Shown piece by piece: positions 23,544 to 34,019 of a stretch of DNA of 64,000 nt (the stretch's first letter is position 1; each line of letters opens with the position of its first letter). The stretch is from Phocoenobacter atlanticus subsp. cyclopteri (GTDB lineage: Bacteria; Pseudomonadota; Gammaproteobacteria; Enterobacterales; Pasteurellaceae). The DNA is taken from positions 1,054,001-1,118,000 of the forward strand of contig NZ_CP074346.1 in the NCBI RefSeq assembly GCF_018343795.1, read 5' to 3'. Both the position numbers and the translations under genes were made by a program. The notes under the pieces are model-generated. The model did not search any database, was not told the origin of the DNA, and was given only the letters and a program-made list of their open reading frames with translations.

Positions 23544-23579
23544 TGACTTGTTGAATATGTTTTAATATTCAACAAGTCA
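23544..23579 (-). terminator. Intrinsic terminator after tmaR
   Basis: A perfect 15-bp stem (23544-23558 with 23565-23579) and 6-base loop, followed on the minus strand by a T-rich stretch. It lies 26 bases after the tmaR stop. Confidence 0.75.
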
Positions 23580-23604
23580 GTATTAAAAATTAATCTATTT
23601 TAAA

Positions 23605-23934
23605 TTAACTTTCTTTTGTTTGCTTTTTGCCTGCGTGAACCGCCATTTTTTGACGAATAATACGACGCTCTTTAGAAAGCTCCGCATTACGGATAGTAAT
23701 ATCATCCACACGGCTTTCATAGTCATCACGCATATTTGCAATAATTGCTCGAATTTCCTCAATTGTCATTGAATCCGTAATATATTGATTTAGATTATCA
23801 AGTAATAATACTCGTTTTCTGTTATCTCGAATTCTACGATCATTTTCTGCTGTTTCTCGTAATAATTTATTTTTTAAACGATATAAATGAACGTAATCAA
23901 GCATATCTTGAAAAGATTGTGTATGTTTTCCCAT
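23605..23934 (-). CDS. tmaR: Pole-localizer protein TmaR (YeeX, DUF496)
   Basis: A 109-residue coiled-coil protein with clear similarity to E. coli YeeX/Tma[38 protein letters not shown] and [20 protein letters not shown] align along the whole length. In E. coli, TmaR forms polar clusters and controls localisation and activity of the PTS enzyme I. Exactly the same length as in E. coli. It stands alone with its own terminator. Confidence 0.93.
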   Translation of the reverse strand: MGKHTQSFQDMLDYVHLYRLKNKLLRETAENDRRIRDNRKRVLLLDNLNQYITDSMTIEEIRAIIANMRDDYESRVDDITIRNAELSKERRIIRQKMAVHAGKKQTKES

Positions 23935-23989
23935 AATAAACTCCTGTGAGTAAGTTGAAAATAATAAATTCTAAACTGCTGGTAATCCT

Positions 23990-24020
23990 AAATCCTTTGA
24001 CTGCTTTCGTCAAAGGATTT
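23990..24020. terminator. Hairpin between tmaR and glnD
   Basis: Perfect 12-bp arms 23990-24001 and 24009-24020 with a 7-base loop. It lies upstream of the tmaR start and 130 bp after the glnD end, so it could close the glnD transcript. T-richness is modest on either side. Confidence 0.5.
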
Positions 24021-24095
24021 TTAATACTTATTTATAATTATTTTTGCAAATGCATATTTTTAATCCTCACCTCTCTAGCACTCTTCTGAAAAAAA

Positions 24096-24134
24096 TCCTC
24101 CCTCCCTAGCACTCCCCCACAAGCGGAGGAGGGA
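24096..24134. repeat. Dispersed GC-rich hairpin repeat, short copy
   Basis: CCTCCCTCCCTAGC and GCGGAGGAGGG form an imperfect hairpin. It is related to the element at 23425-23500 and lies 14 bases after the glnD stop, where it may act as an mRNA end structure. Confidence 0.5.
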
Positions 24135-24147
24135 ATTTATCAATTTT

Positions 24148-26709
24148 TTAAAACTCCTCCAACAACCGTTGCATTAAATATACTTTCTGTTCTTCTGACA
24201 AGGCTTTGTTTTCGCTATTCGCCACAACAAAAAAATCTTCTACTCGTTCACCAATGGTGGTAATTTTGGCATTAAGAAGTTGTAAATTAAGTTCATTGAA
24301 AATATCGCTAATATGAGCTAATAACCCTTCTCGATCAAGGGTTTTAAATTCAAATTCTGTTTGTTCTAAATGGCTATTATCTAGAAATTTAACTTTTGTT
24401 TTATGTTTAAAAGGGGTAAATTTAATTGGTTTTTTAATCAATTTAAATCGTAATTTCGGCTGATTTAATATGTTAAATAACGCATTTTTTAATTGTTCAC
24501 GGCGCTTTTCTGACAATGGTTCGCCATTATATTCTGCCACCACAAAACTATCGAATACCAATTGATTATTGGTTAAAATTTGTGCTTCTAAAATGGTCAT
24601 TTTCTTTTGTGTTAATAATTGTGCAACAGTAGAAAAGAAATGGGGCATATCCTGACAATGTATGAATAATTGCGTCATATTTTGCTGATTAATATTTGAA
24701 ACAAGTATTAATGGTAGTTGTATTTCTGCCTGTAAATAACCTTGAATATGCCAATTTAGTTGCTCTGTATTATGGCGAATAAAATAGCTATCAGGACAAC
24801 TATTCCAAAAAGTATTGATCTGTTTAATTTGTATTTCATCATAGATAGCGGGGAGTTTTTCGGCAACACGTTGTCGATTAACCAAACTTAACTGTTGATA
24901 ATCGATACACTGCTCTTCTCCTCGTTCTATTTTCTCTTTGGTTGCAGTATAAAGTTGTGTAAAGAGTTGTTCTTTCCATTTATTCCAAAAGGTTTTGTTG
25001 GTAGAAGACATATCTGCAAAAGTTAAACAAAGTAACGCAGATAAAGCGGTATGATTTTTAACAGTTTTTGCAAATTCTGAAATTACTTGTGGATCATAAA
25101 TATCTCGTCGCTGTGCTGTCATTGACATTGTTAGATGCTCTGCGACAAGCCACGTCATTAGTTTAGTCTGTTCATCATCTAAATTGTGCAATTTTGCAAA
25201 TTGGTAAACTTCCATTGCCCCTTTTTCGCTATGACAACCGCTCTGCCCTTTCGCAATATCGTGAAACATTGCGGCTAAATAAAGTACGCTCGGATCTTTA
25301 AAATCTCGAAATAGTTCGGAACACAATGGATAACTTGTTTCATTTGGATCAAGTAATTTCTCTAATTTTCGCATTACTCGAATGGTGTGTTCATCAACAG
25401 TATAAATATGCAGCATATTAAATTGCATTAAACCTGTGATATTTTTCCACTGTGGTAAATAGGCTTTTAATACTCCTAGATGGTGCATTGGTTTAATGGC
25501 TCGTTCTATACAATTTGGTTGTGAAAAAAGTGAAATAAATCGCTCTCTAGACTGAGAATATTCACAAAGTGGAGTGGTTAATTTTCCTATTGCAAGACGT
25601 AAATAACGCAATGCGGATATACTTGGTTTTGCATTAGGATACTGCGTTAAATGGTAAAAAAGATCTAAAATAGAATGAGGTTCATCTTCAAAAAATTGAT
25701 AGTTATTTGTTCCAAAAATCAGGTTGTTTTGTAAATAAAAATGGTTGTCTAACTGAATTTTATCACTTTTTAATTTTGCTTTCTTTAAGATTACTTTCTC
25801 AAAATTTTTTAATAATAGATAACTTAATTGTACAATTGATTGTGTTGCTTGAAAATACTCTCGCATCATTGTTTCAACAGGTTGATTACCTTCTCCTTGA
25901 TAACCCAATCGTTGGCTTAAAACTAATTGACGGTCAAATCTCAAACGATTGTCATAACGTTTTAGCTGTAAATGTAAGCCAAATCGCATTTTAAATAAGA
26001 CTGCTTGTGCCTGTTCTAATTCACTATATTCTTCTGCAAATAATAATTGTTGTTCAAAAAGTTCTGATAAGGAATACACGCCATAATGTCTTAACATTAC
26101 CCACATTAATAAATGTAAATCTCGCAAACCACCTGGACTATGTTTTAAATCGGGTTCAAGGTTATAGCTGGTATTATGATAACGTGCATAACGTTCTGTT
26201 TTTTCAGTAATTTTAGCCCGTAAAAAATCTTCTGTTATCCAAAAATCATTTTGATGAATTCGTTCTAGTAGATCATAAAAATCTTGACTATTTCCTGTTA
26301 AAAAACGTCCCTCTAACATATTGGTTGCAATAGAAATTTCTGCTTTCCCCATTTCAATACATTCATCAAAAGTACGAATGGCTGAACCAACTTGTAATTT
26401 CAAATCCCAAAGTAACGTAAAAAAAGCATTAAATTGTGTTTGAGTTTCTTCGTCTAACGGCTCTTTTACTAAAACTAAAATATCTAAATCTGACAATGGA
26501 AACATTTCACGACGACCATAGCCTCCCACTGCAATTAAAGTGAGATCCTCTCTTTTATCAAAACTAAAATATTGCCATATATCTAATAGTCGCTGATCAT
26601 AAAAGTCACTGCGTTGATGAATAAGATTTAACGTATCCACTTGTGGAAAATCATTATTTTGAATTTGATTAAATTCTATTAGTTGTTGTTTTAGTTCAGT
26701 TAAATTCAT
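24148..26709 (-). CDS. glnD: Bifunctional uridylyltransferase/uridylyl-removing enzyme GlnD
   Basis: An 853-residue sensor of glutamine that uridylylates and de-uridylylates PII proteins. The nucleotidyltransferase site is GGYGRREMFPLSDLDIL (62-78; D74, D76). The HD domain has LAAMFHDIAKGQSGCHSEKG for the uridylyl-removing activity. Two ACT domains close the protein (ending DREGLLAHISDIFNELN onward). It appears complete. The 5' end lies 76 bp from comEC, on the same strand. Confidence 0.96.
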   Translation of the reverse strand: MNLTELKQQLIEFNQIQNNDFPQVDTLNLIHQRSDFYDQRLLDIWQYFSFDKREDLTLIAVGGYGRREMFPLSDLDILVLVKEPLDEETQTQFNAFFTLLWDLKLQVGSAIRTFDECIEMGKAEISIATNMLEGRFLTGNSQDFYDLLERIHQNDFWITEDFLRAKITEKTERYARYHNTSYNLEPDLKHSPGGLRDLHLLMWVMLRHYGVYSLSELFEQQLLFAEEYSELEQAQAVLFKMRFGLHLQLKRYDNRLRFDRQLVLSQRLGYQGEGNQPVETMMREYFQATQSIVQLSYLLLKNFEKVILKKAKLKSDKIQLDNHFYLQNNLIFGTNNYQFFEDEPHSILDLFYHLTQYPNAKPSISALRYLRLAIGKLTTPLCEYSQSRERFISLFSQPNCIERAIKPMHHLGVLKAYLPQWKNITGLMQFNMLHIYTVDEHTIRVMRKLEKLLDPNETSYPLCSELFRDFKDPSVLYLAAMFHDIAKGQSGCHSEKGAMEVYQFAKLHNLDDEQTKLMTWLVAEHLTMSMTAQRRDIYDPQVISEFAKTVKNHTALSALLCLTFADMSSTNKTFWNKWKEQLFTQLYTATKEKIERGEEQCIDYQQLSLVNRQRVAEKLPAIYDEIQIKQINTFWNSCPDSYFIRHNTEQLNWHIQGYLQAEIQLPLILVSNINQQNMTQLFIHCQDMPHFFSTVAQLLTQKKMTILEAQILTNNQLVFDSFVVAEYNGEPLSEKRREQLKNALFNILNQPKLRFKLIKKPIKFTPFKHKTKVKFLDNSHLEQTEFEFKTLDREGLLAHISDIFNELNLQLLNAKITTIGERVEDFFVVANSENKALSEEQKVYLMQRLLEEF

Positions 26710-26785
26710 CGCTTTAATGTATTTAAAAATAGTTGTTTATACCTTATCACACTCTTTTATAAAATAAAGGATCGCCTTGCATTTT

Positions 26786-29113
26786 CTATCTAAAAAAATC
26801 ATTATACCAACTACTGTTCTCTCCTCTCGCTACTTTAACTTTATATTTTTGATCATAAAAATTGACTGTAATCATTCCCACTTTTGCAGTATCTAACACT
26901 TTAATATTTCTCTTTTCTAATCGTTTTATTATATTCTTATTCGGCAAATGCCAAATATTCCAACGCCCTGTTGAAACCATTGCAAATTTAGGTTTTGTGT
27001 AGTTAAGTAAAGTATAACTGGTGCTGGTTTTACTGCCGTGATGTGGAACTTGTAAAAAATCAACTCGACCTATTTTTTGTGAAAAATAAGGTTCTTCATT
27101 TTGAGTAATATCTCCCGTTAGCAAAATTTTAAAGTTTTGAATTTTCACTAAAATTACGCAAGAATTTGCATTTTTTGCTTTAAATGTCACCGCTTTAGGA
27201 TAGTAAACTTGTAAATGAAACTTGCCAAATTGCCATTGTTTTCCTTGAATACAAGGCTCTGTTTGCCGATTGGCATATTTTCTGTTACTTGATGAAATTA
27301 ACCTTGCTTTTGGATAAGCTTTTAAAATATCGACTATTCCCCCTGAATGATCTTTATCATCGTGACTTAAGAATATAGCGTCTACTTTAATACCATTGCG
27401 TTTTAAATAAGGCAGAATTTCTAATTTTGCCATTGAATTTTGTGCCTTTCCTCTGCCCCAACTTACTCCTGTATCATATAATACAGCTTTAGTTTGTAAA
27501 CCGTGTCGATATACTAAGGCATTCGCTAAACCCTGACCTACATCAAAGGTAATCCATTGTGTTCGTGGCTTTGTGAAATAATAGGCATAAAATAGACTAT
27601 TAAATATCACAGTCGCAATAATAATCTGCTTCCAGTATTGTCTAAATTTATAATTTAACCAAGTGTATAAAATAAGTAGAATAAATAAATTCACGGTAAG
27701 ATATTGCCATTGTTGATATTGACTTAAGAAAAACCAAGAATGGGAAAGAGGGGTTAATAAATCAAGGCTTATTTGCAATAAATCATCGACGATTTGCCAA
27801 GTCTCAAAAAGATTATCCGTGACCAGTGAAAACAAAATAAAAGGGATAATGATTAAACTATAGAAAGGGACAATAATTAGATTTGCAATAAAACCAAACG
27901 GCGATAAACCTTCAAAAAAATAAAATTGTACAGGTGCAAAAAGTAATAAAATACCGATTTGTAAATGTAACAACCTGAGGATAAAGCGAACACTTTTTGC
28001 CTTTAACCATTTATCATTAAAAGGCAATACCTCAAGTATTTTTTTTAATGGGAAATAACGATACCAAATAATCAAACACAGTACTGCCAAGATAGAAAGC
28101 CAAAAGCTACTGGATAATAAGGCGATCGGATTACAAATTAACAACACCACCACTATTCGCCACCAAAATTGCATTGGCGTGTAATGACGACGAGCGAATT
28201 GGAAACATAAAACAAAACTAATGGCAAGTAACGCTCTTAACGTAGGCGTAGAAAAATTGGCTAAAAAAGCATATCCCAAGGCACAACATAACCCCAATAA
28301 GAATGGCAAGCGGTAAGATAATGCTAATTTTTTGCAAAATTTTATAAAAATGTGACCGCTTGTTTTATTCAAAATCAACAATATGACATACTGCCCCAAT
28401 TTTGCTAACCCAAATCCCAGCCACATTACTAAACCAATATGTAGACCTGAAATGGCAATTAAATGTGCCGTTGCTGTTTGCTTAAAAAGTTGCCACGTTT
28501 GATTATTCAACCACGCTCTTTCACCAAAGCTAAGTGCTAATATCAACCCTTGTGTCGCAAATTTCTCCGTTTGTTGTTTCACTCTCTCTAACCATCGTGT
28601 TCGAGTTGATAAATGATTAAGTGACTTTTGTATTAAATTTGCTTTTTTGACTGTCGCTATTGCATTGATATTATTTGCAAAATGCCATTGTTGACGATTA
28701 AAATTTCCAGTGTTTAAGCGACTTGAAATAGGACGGATTTTTAAATTTGCTTGGTAACTTCTTTCTAATTCTAAGGGCGTATCCGTTTGCCATTTTAAAT
28801 ATAATTTTATGCCATTTTCCAATTGAGCAATTGCTGTTTGATAGCCTATCTGATGCAAAATTTGAATGATCTTAATGTTCTCCGTCGTTTGATAAGCGGT
28901 GACATTTTGAGCATTTTTTGCAATTTGTTGTACTTGATAAAAACTCACTGAGAGTATAATAAAAAATACCCCCCACATTCTTTTTCTAATGCTAAAGACA
29001 ATTATTGCACCTAAACTACTCCCCCAAATCGCCCAATAAAAATAATCTAAGGGAAACCAGAAAATACTTAATAATAAAAAACAAAATAAAATACAAAATC
29101 GGTCTAAATTCAT
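26786..29113 (-). CDS. comEC: ComEC/Rec2 DNA internalisation channel
   Basis: A 775-residue membrane protein that carries single-stranded DNA across the inner membrane in natural transformation (Rec2 in Haemophilus). It has N-terminal membrane segments and an OB-like region, the competence domain with IAISGLHIGLVMW (about 219-231), many membrane helices, and a C-terminal metallo-beta-lactamase domain with FDVGQGLA, LSHDDKDHSGG and VPHHGSKTS. It is intact. Two inverted uptake-signal cores lie inside its own coding sequence (28307-28363). Confidence 0.93.
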   Translation of the reverse strand: MNLDRFCILFCFLLLSIFWFPLDYFYWAIWGSSLGAIIVFSIRKRMWGVFFIILSVSFYQVQQIAKNAQNVTAYQTTENIKIIQILHQIGYQTAIAQLENGIKLYLKWQTDTPLELERSYQANLKIRPISSRLNTGNFNRQQWHFANNINAIATVKKANLIQKSLNHLSTRTRWLERVKQQTEKFATQGLILALSFGERAWLNNQTWQLFKQTATAHLIAISGLHIGLVMWLGFGLAKLGQYVILLILNKTSGHIFIKFCKKLALSYRLPFLLGLCCALGYAFLANFSTPTLRALLAISFVLCFQFARRHYTPMQFWWRIVVVLLICNPIALLSSSFWLSILAVLCLIIWYRYFPLKKILEVLPFNDKWLKAKSVRFILRLLHLQIGILLLFAPVQFYFFEGLSPFGFIANLIIVPFYSLIIIPFILFSLVTDNLFETWQIVDDLLQISLDLLTPLSHSWFFLSQYQQWQYLTVNLFILLILYTWLNYKFRQYWKQIIIATVIFNSLFYAYYFTKPRTQWITFDVGQGLANALVYRHGLQTKAVLYDTGVSWGRGKAQNSMAKLEILPYLKRNGIKVDAIFLSHDDKDHSGGIVDILKAYPKARLISSSNRKYANRQTEPCIQGKQWQFGKFHLQVYYPKAVTFKAKNANSCVILVKIQNFKILLTGDITQNEEPYFSQKIGRVDFLQVPHHGSKTSTSYTLLNYTKPKFAMVSTGRWNIWHLPNKNIIKRLEKRNIKVLDTAKVGMITVNFYDQKYKVKVARGENSSWYNDFFR
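28307..28363. repeat. Inverted pair of uptake-signal cores inside comEC
   Basis: CAAGCGGT at 28307-28314 (plus) and ACAAGCGGTC at 28354-28363 (minus) face each other 39 bp apart, with TTTGCAAAATTTT between them, matching the usual AT-rich flank of Apl-type uptake sequences. Confidence 0.7.
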
Positions 29114-29197
29114 TGCTAAATTTCTATTTTAATAACCATATATTGGATCGTAGAATGCGATTACTTGATGAATTTAGCTAAACATTACTTAAAATTT

Positions 29198-29213
29198 ATC
29201 GATCTAGATCACA
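29198..29213 (+). promoter_or_regulatory. Possible CRP site before sucA
   Basis: GATCTAGATCACA at 29201-29213 matches the core and one half of the TGTGATCTAGATCACA consensus; the left half (ATCGA) is poor. It lies about 80 bp before the first sucA start. Regulation of sucA by cAMP-CRP would fit, but the match is only partial. Confidence 0.35.
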
Positions 29214-29291
29214 AATTTTGTTTTTGCTTTGTTAAAAAAATGTATTTTTTGTAATAATTTAAGTTTTTTAATTAAGTTTAAGGCATAATAT

Positions 29292-32144
29292 ATGGCACTA
29301 AAAAGCTTAAAATCAGGTACAAGTTATATGGCAAATAATACAACTCATACAAATTTTGAAGAGTGGCTGGCATCTTCAGCACTTAATGGAGCAAGCCAAT
29401 CTTATATTGAAGATATTTATGAACAATATCTCGATGATCCTACTTCGGTAGAAGAAAGCTGGCGTGGTATCTTTGATGCCTTACCTCAATCTCAAAAAAT
29501 AGAACAAGCACACTCTTGTGTGAGAGATTATTTTCGTCATTTAGCAAAAACTAGCCATCTAAGTGGCACAACAGCTATTGCTCCTGATGCAAGTGCAAAA
29601 TTAGTTAAAATATTACAATTTATTAATGCTCACCGTTTTCGTGGTTATTTGGAAGCCAATTTAGACCCACTCAATTATTACCGTTGGAAAACATCACAAG
29701 TGCCTGAATTAGACTATCGTTTTCACGGCTTTAGTGAATCCGATTTAGATGAAACCTTTACGATTAATCGTTACGTTTATAATCAAGAAACCATTACATT
29801 ACGTGAATTAGATAAAAAATTAAAAGAGACTTATTGTGGTACTATTGGGCTTGAATTTATGCACGTACAAGATCAAGAACAAAAAATATGGTTACAAAAA
29901 AAAATAGAAAGTCTATTAAATAAACCCCTTTTCTCTCCTCAACAACGTATCAAATTTTTAGAAGAATTAACTGCCGCTGATGGATTAGAACGTTATATCG
30001 GGGCAAAATTCCCTGGTGCTAAACGCTTTTCTCTAGAAGGAAGCGATGCGTTTATTCCAATGATGAAAGAGATTATTCGTCACGCTAGTCGTCAAGGAAT
30101 GTCTGATGTCACGATGGGAATGGCACATCGTGGACGTTTAAATATGCTAGTCAATGTACTAGGAAAAAAACCGACTGAACTTTTTGATGAATTTTCAGGT
30201 AAACATTCTGGCGATAGAACTGGGGATGTAAAATATCATCAAGGTTTTTCTTCTTATTTTGCCGCAGACGATAAACTAATGCATCTTGTTCTTGCTTTTA
30301 ATCCTTCTCATTTAGAAATTGTAAATCCAGTGGTTATTGGTTCAACTCGAGCGAGACAAATTCGTAAAAATGATACTAAACACAATAAAGTATTAGCCGT
30401 CACTGTTCACGGTGATTCAGCCATTGCAGGACAAGGTATAGTACAAGAGACATTGAATATGTCTCACGCTCGTGGTTATAGCGTGGGAGGTGCCATTCGT
30501 ATTGTCATTAATAATCAGATCGGTTTCACTACCTCTAACCCTCTTGATACTCGTTCAACCGAATTTTGCACTGATATAGCAAAAATGGTGCAAGCACCGA
30601 TTATTCACGTTAATGGTGATGATCCTGAAGCAGTAGCGTTTGCAGCCCAAATGGCAGTAGAATATCGTGCTTTATTTAAACGTGATATTTTTATTGAGTT
30701 GATTTCTTATCGTCGTCACGGTCACAATGAAGCCGATGAACCAATGGCTACACAGCCAATAATGTATAGCATTATCAAAAAACATCCAACTCCTCGTAAA
30801 ATTTATGCCGATCGTTTAATTGCAGAAGGGATTGTTACAGAAGAACAAGTGACCGAAATAATCAATCTCTATCGTGATGCCTTGGATAATGGTGAATGTG
30901 TTGTTCCTGAGTGGCGTAAAATGGATAAAACAAAAGCGGATTGGGTCTCCTACCTTAACCACGAATGGACAGATCCTTATGAAAGTAAATTTGATCAAGA
31001 GCGATTTATCAGCCTTGCAAAACGTGTTGCTAGCTATCCAGAAAGCGTTGTTCCGCAATCTCGTGTTGCCAAAATCTATCAAGATCGCCAAGCAATGGCA
31101 AAAGGTGAAAAGTTATTTGATTGGGGTATGGCTGAAATAATGGCTTATGCGACTTTATTAGATGATGGTACGCATATTCGCCTATCTGGAGAAGATGCAG
31201 GACGTGGCACATTCTTCCACCGACACAGTGTTATTCATAATCAAAAAGATGGTACAGGCTATATTCCATTAGTTAATCTTCATTCTAGTCAAGGACATTT
31301 TGAAGTCTGGGATTCAGTACTTTCTGAAGAAGCGGTATTGGCGTTTGAATATGGTTATGCAATCACATTACCAAAAACCCTTACTATTTGGGAAGCCCAA
31401 TTTGGTGATTTTGCAAATGGTGCTCAAATCGTTATTGACCAATTTATTAGTTCTGGTGAACAAAAATGGGGACGTATGTGTGGTTTAGTAATGCTACTCC
31501 CTCACGGTTACGAAGGACAAGGACCTGAACACTCTTCAGCTCGTTTAGAACGTTATTTACAGCTTTGTGCTCAACACAATATGCAGGTGTGTATCCCTTC
31601 TACTCCTGCACAGGTTTATCATATGCTACGTCGCCAAGCCATTCGTAAAATGCGTCGTCCATTGATTGTGTTATCGCCAAAATCATTGCTTCGCCACCCA
31701 CTTGCGGTGTCGAAACAAGAAGAATTAATTCACGGTACATTCCAAAATGTGATTGATGAAATTGATGATCTCAATCCTAAAGACATAAAACGAGTGATAC
31801 TTTGCTCGGGTAAAGTTTATTATGACTTACTCGAACAACGCCGTAAAAACAAACAAAATGATGTGGCAATTATTCGTATTGAACAACTTTACCCTTACCC
31901 ACTTGAAGATGTGCTGCATATTCTCAAACGCTATAAACACATAAAAGATTATGTATGGTGTCAAGAAGAACCTCAAAATCAAGGGGCGTGGTACTCAAGC
32001 AATCATCATTTTACAGAGTCTATTCCTCCAAAATCAACGTTACGTTATGCAGGACGAGAAGCGTCTGCATCACCCGCAGTCGGAAGTATGGCTCTACATA
32101 CACAACAACAGCAGCAACTCGTTGATGATGCATTAACTCTTTAA
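29292..32144 (+). CDS. sucA: 2-oxoglutarate dehydrogenase E1 component
   Basis: The thiamine-diphosphate-dependent E1 of the 2-oxoglutarate dehydrogenase complex of the TCA cycle, which decarboxylates 2-oxoglutarate and passes the succinyl group to SucB. The frame gives 950 residues; the more usual start is ATG at 29328 (MANNTTHTNFEEWL), 938 residues, but an AAGG site before 29292 also fits. Motifs include FSLEGSDAFIPMMKEI, MGMAHRGRLNMLVNV, GDSAIAGQGIVQETLN and RHGHNEADEP. sucB follows 21 bases later; no sucCD is visible after it. Confidence 0.97.
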   Translation: MALKSLKSGTSYMANNTTHTNFEEWLASSALNGASQSYIEDIYEQYLDDPTSVEESWRGIFDALPQSQKIEQAHSCVRDYFRHLAKTSHLSGTTAIAPDASAKLVKILQFINAHRFRGYLEANLDPLNYYRWKTSQVPELDYRFHGFSESDLDETFTINRYVYNQETITLRELDKKLKETYCGTIGLEFMHVQDQEQKIWLQKKIESLLNKPLFSPQQRIKFLEELTAADGLERYIGAKFPGAKRFSLEGSDAFIPMMKEIIRHASRQGMSDVTMGMAHRGRLNMLVNVLGKKPTELFDEFSGKHSGDRTGDVKYHQGFSSYFAADDKLMHLVLAFNPSHLEIVNPVVIGSTRARQIRKNDTKHNKVLAVTVHGDSAIAGQGIVQETLNMSHARGYSVGGAIRIVINNQIGFTTSNPLDTRSTEFCTDIAKMVQAPIIHVNGDDPEAVAFAAQMAVEYRALFKRDIFIELISYRRHGHNEADEPMATQPIMYSIIKKHPTPRKIYADRLIAEGIVTEEQVTEIINLYRDALDNGECVVPEWRKMDKTKADWVSYLNHEWTDPYESKFDQERFISLAKRVASYPESVVPQSRVAKIYQDRQAMAKGEKLFDWGMAEIMAYATLLDDGTHIRLSGEDAGRGTFFHRHSVIHNQKDGTGYIPLVNLHSSQGHFEVWDSVLSEEAVLAFEYGYAITLPKTLTIWEAQFGDFANGAQIVIDQFISSGEQKWGRMCGLVMLLPHGYEGQGPEHSSARLERYLQLCAQHNMQVCIPSTPAQVYHMLRRQAIRKMRRPLIVLSPKSLLRHPLAVSKQEELIHGTFQNVIDEIDDLNPKDIKRVILCSGKVYYDLLEQRRKNKQNDVAIIRIEQLYPYPLEDVLHILKRYKHIKDYVWCQEEPQNQGAWYSSNHHFTESIPPKSTLRYAGREASASPAVGSMALHTQQQQQLVDDALTL

Positions 32145-32165
32145 AAGAAAGAAAAGGAAAATATT

Positions 32166-33374
32166 ATGACTATTGAAATTCTTACTCCTGATTTACCAGA
32201 ATCTGTTGCAGACGCAATGGTTGCTACTTGGCATAAAAAAGTAGGAGATAAGGTTCAGCGAGATGATATTCTTGTTGAAATTGAAACAGATAAAGTGGTA
32301 CTTGAAGTCCCTGCTGAAAAAGAGGGAATACTTGAAGAAATTCTTCAACAGGAAGGCGCAACAGTAACCAGCAAGCAACTTCTTGGAAAACTAAGTACGA
32401 TACAAGATAATGATGGTAAAATAACAACAGCAACAGTCGATAAAAATGAAGCCACGCCATTGGATCGTCGTACTGCAGCCATTGAACACGACAATCATTT
32501 AGCCAATGCTCAGGGACCGGCAATTCGTCGTTTATTAGCCGAGCACGACTTAAATGCTGATGAAATTACAGGTTCTGGTGTAGGTGGGCGAATTTCTCGT
32601 CAAGATGTTGAAGCAGTTATCAAAACAAAAAATAAACCAGTAAAACCAGAAACGCATTTCTCTGTTGACACAAATCGTAATGAAAAACGTGTTCCAATGA
32701 CTCGTTTACGTAAACGTATTGCAGAGCGTTTATTGGAAGCAAAAAATACCACCGCGATGCTTACTACTTTTAATGAAGTAAATATGCAACCTATTATGAA
32801 TTTACGTAAAACCTATGGGGATGCTTTTGAAAAACAACATAATGTTCGCTTAGGTTTTATGTCATTTTATATTAAAGCAGTGGTTGAAGCATTAAAACGC
32901 TACCCTGAAATCAATGCATCTATTGACGGAGATGACGTAATTTATCATAACTATTTTGATATTAGTATCGCAGTTTCAACCCCAAGAGGCTTGGTTACAC
33001 CTGTATTACGTGATTGTGATAAGCTAAGTATGGCAGAGATTGAAAAAACGATTAAAGCACTAGCCATTAAAGGACGTGATGGTAAATTAACTGTTGAAGA
33101 TTTAACAGGGGGGACGTTTACCATTACTAATGGTGGTGTATTTGGTTCACTGATGTCCACACCTATTATCAATCCACCTCAAAGTGCCATTTTAGGAATG
33201 CATACGATAAAAGATCGCCCAGTAGCAGTTAATGGTGAAGTTATTATCTGCCCAATGATGTATCTTGCCCTTTCTTATGATCATCGTTTAATTGATGGTA
33301 AAGAATCTGTTGGATTTTTAGTTACAATTAAAGATTTATTAGAAGACCCAACAAGATTATTGTTAGATATTTAA
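32166..33374 (+). CDS. sucB: Dihydrolipoyl succinyltransferase (E2 of 2-oxoglutarate dehydrogenase)
   Basis: A 402-residue E2 protein. The lipoyl domain carries K43 in [11 protein letters not shown], the E1/E3-binding domain is at about 115-155 ([20 protein letters not shown]), and the catalytic domain ends with the active-site SYDHRLIDG (about 371-379). It is co-transcribed with sucA, and a terminator follows directly. Succinyl-CoA synthetase genes, often next, are absent from this spot. Confidence 0.97.
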   Translation: MTIEILTPDLPESVADAMVATWHKKVGDKVQRDDILVEIETDKVVLEVPAEKEGILEEILQQEGATVTSKQLLGKLSTIQDNDGKITTATVDKNEATPLDRRTAAIEHDNHLANAQGPAIRRLLAEHDLNADEITGSGVGGRISRQDVEAVIKTKNKPVKPETHFSVDTNRNEKRVPMTRLRKRIAERLLEAKNTTAMLTTFNEVNMQPIMNLRKTYGDAFEKQHNVRLGFMSFYIKAVVEALKRYPEINASIDGDDVIYHNYFDISIAVSTPRGLVTPVLRDCDKLSMAEIEKTIKALAIKGRDGKLTVEDLTGGTFTITNGGVFGSLMSTPIINPPQSAILGMHTIKDRPVAVNGEVIICPMMYLALSYDHRLIDGKESVGFLVTIKDLLEDPTRLLLDI

Positions 33375-33382
33375 CCTATTAA

Positions 33383-33429
33383 AAAACCCTAAGCACATAT
33401 TGTTTTTCCAAATGATGTGCTTGGGTTTT
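33383..33429 (+). terminator. Intrinsic terminator after sucB
   Basis: A 15-bp stem with one bulged base (AAAACCCTAAGCACAT with ATGTGCTTGGGTTTT) and a loop of 16 bases, ending in TTTT. It starts nine bases after the sucB stop. Confidence 0.8.
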
Positions 33430-33487
33430 CGTCTATATGAACAAATTCCAATTTTCACTAATGTAAATATTTATTGTTCTAAATGTT

Positions 33488-33701
33488 AAATTATCCCCAG
33501 GGCAAGATCATACTTGTAAACTTACAATATGTTCATTATTTACCTTATTCAAAAGGTTGAATGCTAAACAAAAACTGTTTAATTAATGTCTTTCTATACT
33601 TAAATGTTATAAATAAAGTTTATTTTCAAATTCAAATAAATAGCTATTTTGCTAATAAGTATATTTTTTATTCAAGTATGATTTTGCCCTGAAATTATCC
33701 C
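33488..33701. mobile_element. MITE-like element with 19-bp inverted ends and 10-bp flanking repeats
   Basis: The 194-bp element 33498-33691 starts CAGGGCAAGATCATACTTG and ends with its inverse copy (one mismatch). It is flanked on both sides by AAATTATCCC (33488-33497 and 33692-33701), as expected of a target-site duplication. The interior is AT-rich with no reading frame. CAGGG ends and 8-10 bp duplications recall the ISAs1 family; that link is from memory and tentative. It lies between sucB and the alanine symporter gene. Confidence 0.75.
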
Positions 33702-34019
33702 TCCCCCCCAATTTTACTTTTTAAAATATATGACGCAAATCCAAACATCAATAGTATGATATTTAGCAAAATTTCAAAGTATTATGACAAAAAATGAAAT
33801 GTTACGAAAAAACAAAAAAAGTTAAAAAATAGTTGCAAAATAAATCGAGCTATATAGAATAAAAATATGAATTTTAAAATTTTAATAATTTTATTTAATC
33901 TAATTCATTGAAAAACATTACTTTAATTGTCATTGATACGACTAGCTCTACCCTATTTTATAATAAATATTCAATTGTAGATTGCTAGGTTTATTTTTTA
34001 ATTACTTGGAGTGATTTAT

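Noticed and set aside
33430-34019. Glycine riboswitch before the alanine/glycine symporter
   Set aside because: Such riboswitches precede this gene in some Haemophilus, but I could not find the conserved purine-rich P1/P3 elements; the gap holds a MITE-like element and AT-rich DNA.
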